Assembly: GCA_964528575.1 (NCBI GenBank)
Contig: CAZGTQ010000363.1
Span: forward strand, 1-15,288
From: CAZGTQ01 sp964528575
Lineage (GTDB): Bacteria; Planctomycetota; UBA1135; GCA-002686595
DNA: 15,288 nucleotides
Direction: 5' to 3'
The position numbers and the translations under genes are program-made. Shown here piece after piece: positions 13,099 through 15,288 of the stretch (position 1 is the first letter of the stretch; every line of letters begins with the position of its first letter). Below the pieces are notes generated by a model. It made no database searches. It worked only from the letters and a program-made list of their open reading frames with translations, and was not told where the DNA came from.

Positions 13099-14118
13099 CT
13101 ACACGTGGTGCACGGGTCCGTCGCCGCGTGCGGCGGCGTGGAGCGTGCGGCGCACGTAGACGGGGACCATTTCGCGGCGGTAGTCGTGGTCGCCCGGGAT
13201 GTTCGGCATCGGGCGGCACTTCTGGTAGGCGCGCTCGGCGGCGCGGCGAGTTGCGTCGTCGAACGCTGCGCCCTCGAGCGGGGCGCCGACGAGCTCGGCG
13301 GCGGCGCGCGCGAGGCGGGTCGGGCGGGCCTGGAGCGCGACCGCGACGAGGTCCGCGGCGGCGATCGTGCCGTCCTCGACGTCGAGGCGCGCGGCGACGC
13401 CGAAGAGCGGGAAGTCGATCGAGCCGCGGTCGCGCAGCTTGCCGTACGCGCCGTGGTGGCCGGCGGATTGGCGCGGGACGCGGACGGCGACGAGCAGCTC
13501 CGCGCGGCCGAGCTTCTTGTTGTGGATGCCGTCGGGCAGGTAGAAGTCGTCGATCGGGCGCGTCTCGCGCGCGCCGCCGGGACCCTCGACGACCAGCTCC
13601 GCGCCGAGCGACATCAGCGCGGGCGCCGTGTCGTTGCTCGCCGCCGCGACGCACTTCTGCCCGCCCGCGACGACATGGCACTCGGTGCCGTCCTTCTTGA
13701 GGCAGAAGCCGAGCGCCTGGCGCCAGAAGTACGTCTGGTTGTACCACTGGCAGCGCGTGTCGAGCATCACGTTGCCGCCCAGCGTGCCCATGCGGCGCAA
13801 CTGCGGGCCGGCGACGAGCGAAGCGGCCTGCGCGAGCGCCGGCGCGCGCTCGGCGACGAGCGGCGAGCGCGCGAGCTCGGCGAGCGTCGTCATCGCGCCG
13901 ATCGCGAGCGCGCCGTCGGGCTCCTCGCGGATGCCGCGCAGCTCCGCGACCCGCGCGAGCGAGACGACGAGCGAAGGCGTGAACAGCGCGTGCTTCATGT
14001 TCGGCACGAGGTCCGTGCCGCCGGCGAGGACGAGCGCGTCCGCGTGCTCGGCGAGCAGGCGCACGGCGTCCGCGACGCTCGTCGGCTGGGCGATGTCGAA
14101 GGCGGGCAGGCGCAGCAT
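13099..14118 (-). CDS. hcrB: 4-hydroxybenzoyl-CoA-reductase-type FAD/[4Fe-4S] subunit
   Basis: A 339-residue FAD-binding subunit of the xanthine oxidase family. FAD motifs are LAGGTDLVPNMK (31-42) and AIGAMTTLAEL (72-82), with TLGGNVMLDTR (112-122) after them. Instead of running straight on, the protein carries an insertion with four cysteines, Cys123, Cys139, Cys147 and Cys156. These have the same 16-8-9 spacing I recall for the extra [4Fe-4S] cluster of Thauera HcrB, the feature that separates 4-hydroxybenzoyl-CoA reductase from ordinary xanthine dehydrogenases. The enzyme reductively removes the para-hydroxyl of 4-hydroxybenzoyl-CoA to give benzoyl-CoA. CAGGAG lies 6 nt before the ATG, 2 nt after the upstream subunit's stop. 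The family is strong; the exact substrate could differ. Confidence 0.85.
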   Translation of the reverse strand: MLRLPAFDIAQPTSVADAVRLLAEHADALVLAGGTDLVPNMKHALFTPSLVVSLARVAELRGIREEPDGALAIGAMTTLAELARSPLVAERAPALAQAASLVAGPQLRRMGTLGGNVMLDTRCQWYNQTYFWRQALGFCLKKDGTECHVVAGGQKCVAAASNDTAPALMSLGAELVVEGPGGARETRPIDDFYLPDGIHNKKLGRAELLVAVRVPRQSAGHHGAYGKLRDRGSIDFPLFGVAARLDVEDGTIAAADLVAVALQARPTRLARAAAELVGAPLEGAAFDDATRRAAERAYQKCRPMPNIPGDHDYRREMVPVYVRRTLHAAARGDGPVHHV

Positions 14119-14120
14119 GG

Positions 14121-15288
14121 TCAGCTCCTGCGCGCCGCCTCGGCGGCCGCGAGCCGTGCCGCGCGTCGCGCGGGGGCGAGCTCGCGCTGCTCGCGCAACG
14201 CACGCAGCACCTTGCCGGGCGTCAGCGGCAGCTCGTGCAGCCGGATCCCGACCGCGTCGAACACGGCGTTCGCGAGCGCGGGGATGCACGAGTGCAGCGG
14301 GCCCTCGCCCGCCTCCTTCGCACCGTATGGGCCCTCGGGGTCGATGCTCTCGACGATCAGCGCCTCGATCTCGGGCGTGTCGAGCGTCGTCGCCATGCGG
14401 TAGTCGAGCAGCGACGGCCCCGCGTGGAGGCCGAAGCGGTTGACGCCGTGGTCCTCGAGCAGCGCCTCGGCGATGCCCATGTAGACCGAGCCCTCGATCT
14501 GGCCCGCGACCGTCACCGGGTTGAGCGCGCGTCCGCAGTCGTGCGCGCACCACACCTTCTCGCACTTGATGCGGCCGGTCTCGTCGTCGACCGACACCTC
14601 GACGACGTGCGCGGTGAACGAGTACGCCGGCGACGCGCCGATCGTGCCGCCGCGGTAGTCGCCGCCGAGCTGCGGCGTGTTGTACGAGCCCGTCGCGCCG
14701 AGCGTGTCGAAGCGCTCCTCCGCGACCTGGAACGCCTCGCGGATCGGCAGCGTGCGGCTCGCGTCGGCGAGATCGAGCGCGAGCCCGCCGCCCAGCCGCA
14801 CGCGCCCCGGATCGACGTCCCAGCGCTCGGCGACCGCCTCGACGATCTGCGCGCGCAGCTTGCGGCACGCGTCGATGCACGCGTTGCCGACCATGAACGT
14901 CACGCGGCTGCTGTACGCGCCCAGGTCCACCGGGCACAGGTCGGTGTCCGCCGCGACGACGCGCACGTCGGACACGTCGACGCCGAGCTCCTCGGCGACG
15001 ATGTACGCGACGATCGAGCTCGAGCCCTGGCCGATGTCGTTGCCGCCGGTGAACACCGTGACGCGGCCCGAGCGGTCGGCCTGGAGCTGGATGCCCGCCT
15101 GCGGCATCGCGTTCGGGTACACGGGGTAGTTCGTGCCCGAGATGTACATCGAGCCCGCGACGCCGAGCCCGCGGCCCCAGGGGAGCTTGCCGTAGCGCTC
15201 CTTCCAGCCGCTCGCCTTCTCGACGAGGTCGAGGCACTCGCCGAAGCCGCTCGACGTGATGCGCTGGCCGTTGACCGTGCGCGTGTGC
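14121..15288 (-). CDS. hcrA: 4-hydroxybenzoyl-CoA-reductase-type molybdopterin subunit (5' part beyond window)
   Basis: The C-terminal about 388 residues of a xanthine-oxidase-family molybdenum subunit; the N-terminus lies past the right edge. Seen: TVNGQRITSSGFGECLDLV then SGWKERYGKLPWGRGLGVAGSM; GGNDIGQGSSS, the molybdopterin-binding GQG block; DTDLCPVDLGAYSSRVTF, typical of the 4-hydroxybenzoyl-CoA reductase branch; CAHDCGRALNP; and GAKEAGEGP, holding the expected active-site Glu region (codons at 14304-14306 and 14313-14315). It lies directly upstream of the FAD/[4Fe-4S] subunit. The small [2Fe-2S] subunit (HcrC) is not in the window and should be beyond 15288 or elsewhere. The promoter is also outside. 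Confidence 0.85.
   Translation of the reverse strand, partial: HTRTVNGQRITSSGFGECLDLVEKASGWKERYGKLPWGRGLGVAGSMYISGTNYPVYPNAMPQAGIQLQADRSGRVTVFTGGNDIGQGSSSIVAYIVAEELGVDVSDVRVVAADTDLCPVDLGAYSSRVTFMVGNACIDACRKLRAQIVEAVAERWDVDPGRVRLGGGLALDLADASRTLPIREAFQVAEERFDTLGATGSYNTPQLGGDYRGGTIGASPAYSFTAHVVEVSVDDETGRIKCEKVWCAHDCGRALNPVTVAGQIEGSVYMGIAEALLEDHGVNRFGLHAGPSLLDYRMATTLDTPEIEALIVESIDPEGPYGAKEAGEGPLHSCIPALANAVFDAVGIRLHELPLTPGKVLRALREQRELAPARRAARLAAAEAARRS

Noticed and set aside
11747..14203. An 818-codon open frame on the minus strand
   Set aside because: Antisense to the SGNH protein gene and out of frame with hcrB; composition is Arg/Ala-rich with no motif.
1..15288. tRNA, rRNA, CRISPR, insertion sequence or attachment site
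   Set aside because: No cloverleaf, rRNA-conserved core, regularly spaced repeat or transposase/integrase motif was found on reading both strands.

Overview
This 15.3 kb window comes from a very GC-rich bacterial chromosome with strong G/C third-position bias and tightly packed, often overlapping genes. I see no mobile elements, CRISPR arrays, tRNAs or rRNAs. A planctomycete-like lineage is the best guess. The reasons are a flotillin (FloA)/NfeD operon, the futalosine menaquinone genes mqnB and mqnD, a short Hc1-type 'histone H1' protein, and a secreted M28 peptidase carrying a PDZ domain. This is inference; another high-GC phylum is possible.

Layout. (1) 1-2219, minus: a SNF2-family helicase cut off at its C-terminus by the window edge, with a hydrophobic N-terminal segment and a helix-hairpin-helix motif. 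(2) 2293-6136, plus, divergent from the helicase: long NfeD (ClpP-like protease plus membrane domain plus OB fold), short NfeD, FloA, and an unrecognised membrane-anchored coiled-coil protein. The last two joins overlap (ATGA and TGATG), so this looks like one membrane-organisation operon. (3) 6147-6626, plus: an EVE-domain protein whose putative -10 box includes the previous gene's stop codon. (4) 6927-7112, plus: a 61-residue Hc1-like protein lacking the Lys-rich tail. (5) 7219-9105, minus: mqnB-mqnD-DUF952, coupled. (6) 9217-11046, plus: secreted M28 metallopeptidase with PDZ domain, ended by a perfect 16-bp hairpin. (7) 11139-13081, plus: a class I methyltransferase overlapping a membrane-anchored SGNH-hydrolase-like protein. 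(8) 13099-15288, minus: FAD/[4Fe-4S] and molybdopterin subunits of a 4-hydroxybenzoyl-CoA-reductase-type enzyme, the latter cut by the window end.

How the genes may work together. NfeD and FloA proteins form membrane microdomain systems, and the coupled coiled-coil protein is the best candidate here for an undescribed partner. MqnB and MqnD catalyse steps of menaquinone synthesis by the futalosine route. The two reductase subunits would reductively dehydroxylate an aromatic CoA thioester, or act on a related substrate. A helicase, an EVE reader and an Hc1-like protein within 7 kb are all nucleic-acid-related, but they are not one operon.

Regulation. Four genes that start transcription units have a TAnnnT hexamer 6-8 nt before the start codon and no Shine-Dalgarno sequence, which suggests leaderless mRNAs. 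Most downstream genes have a clear purine-rich ribosome site instead.
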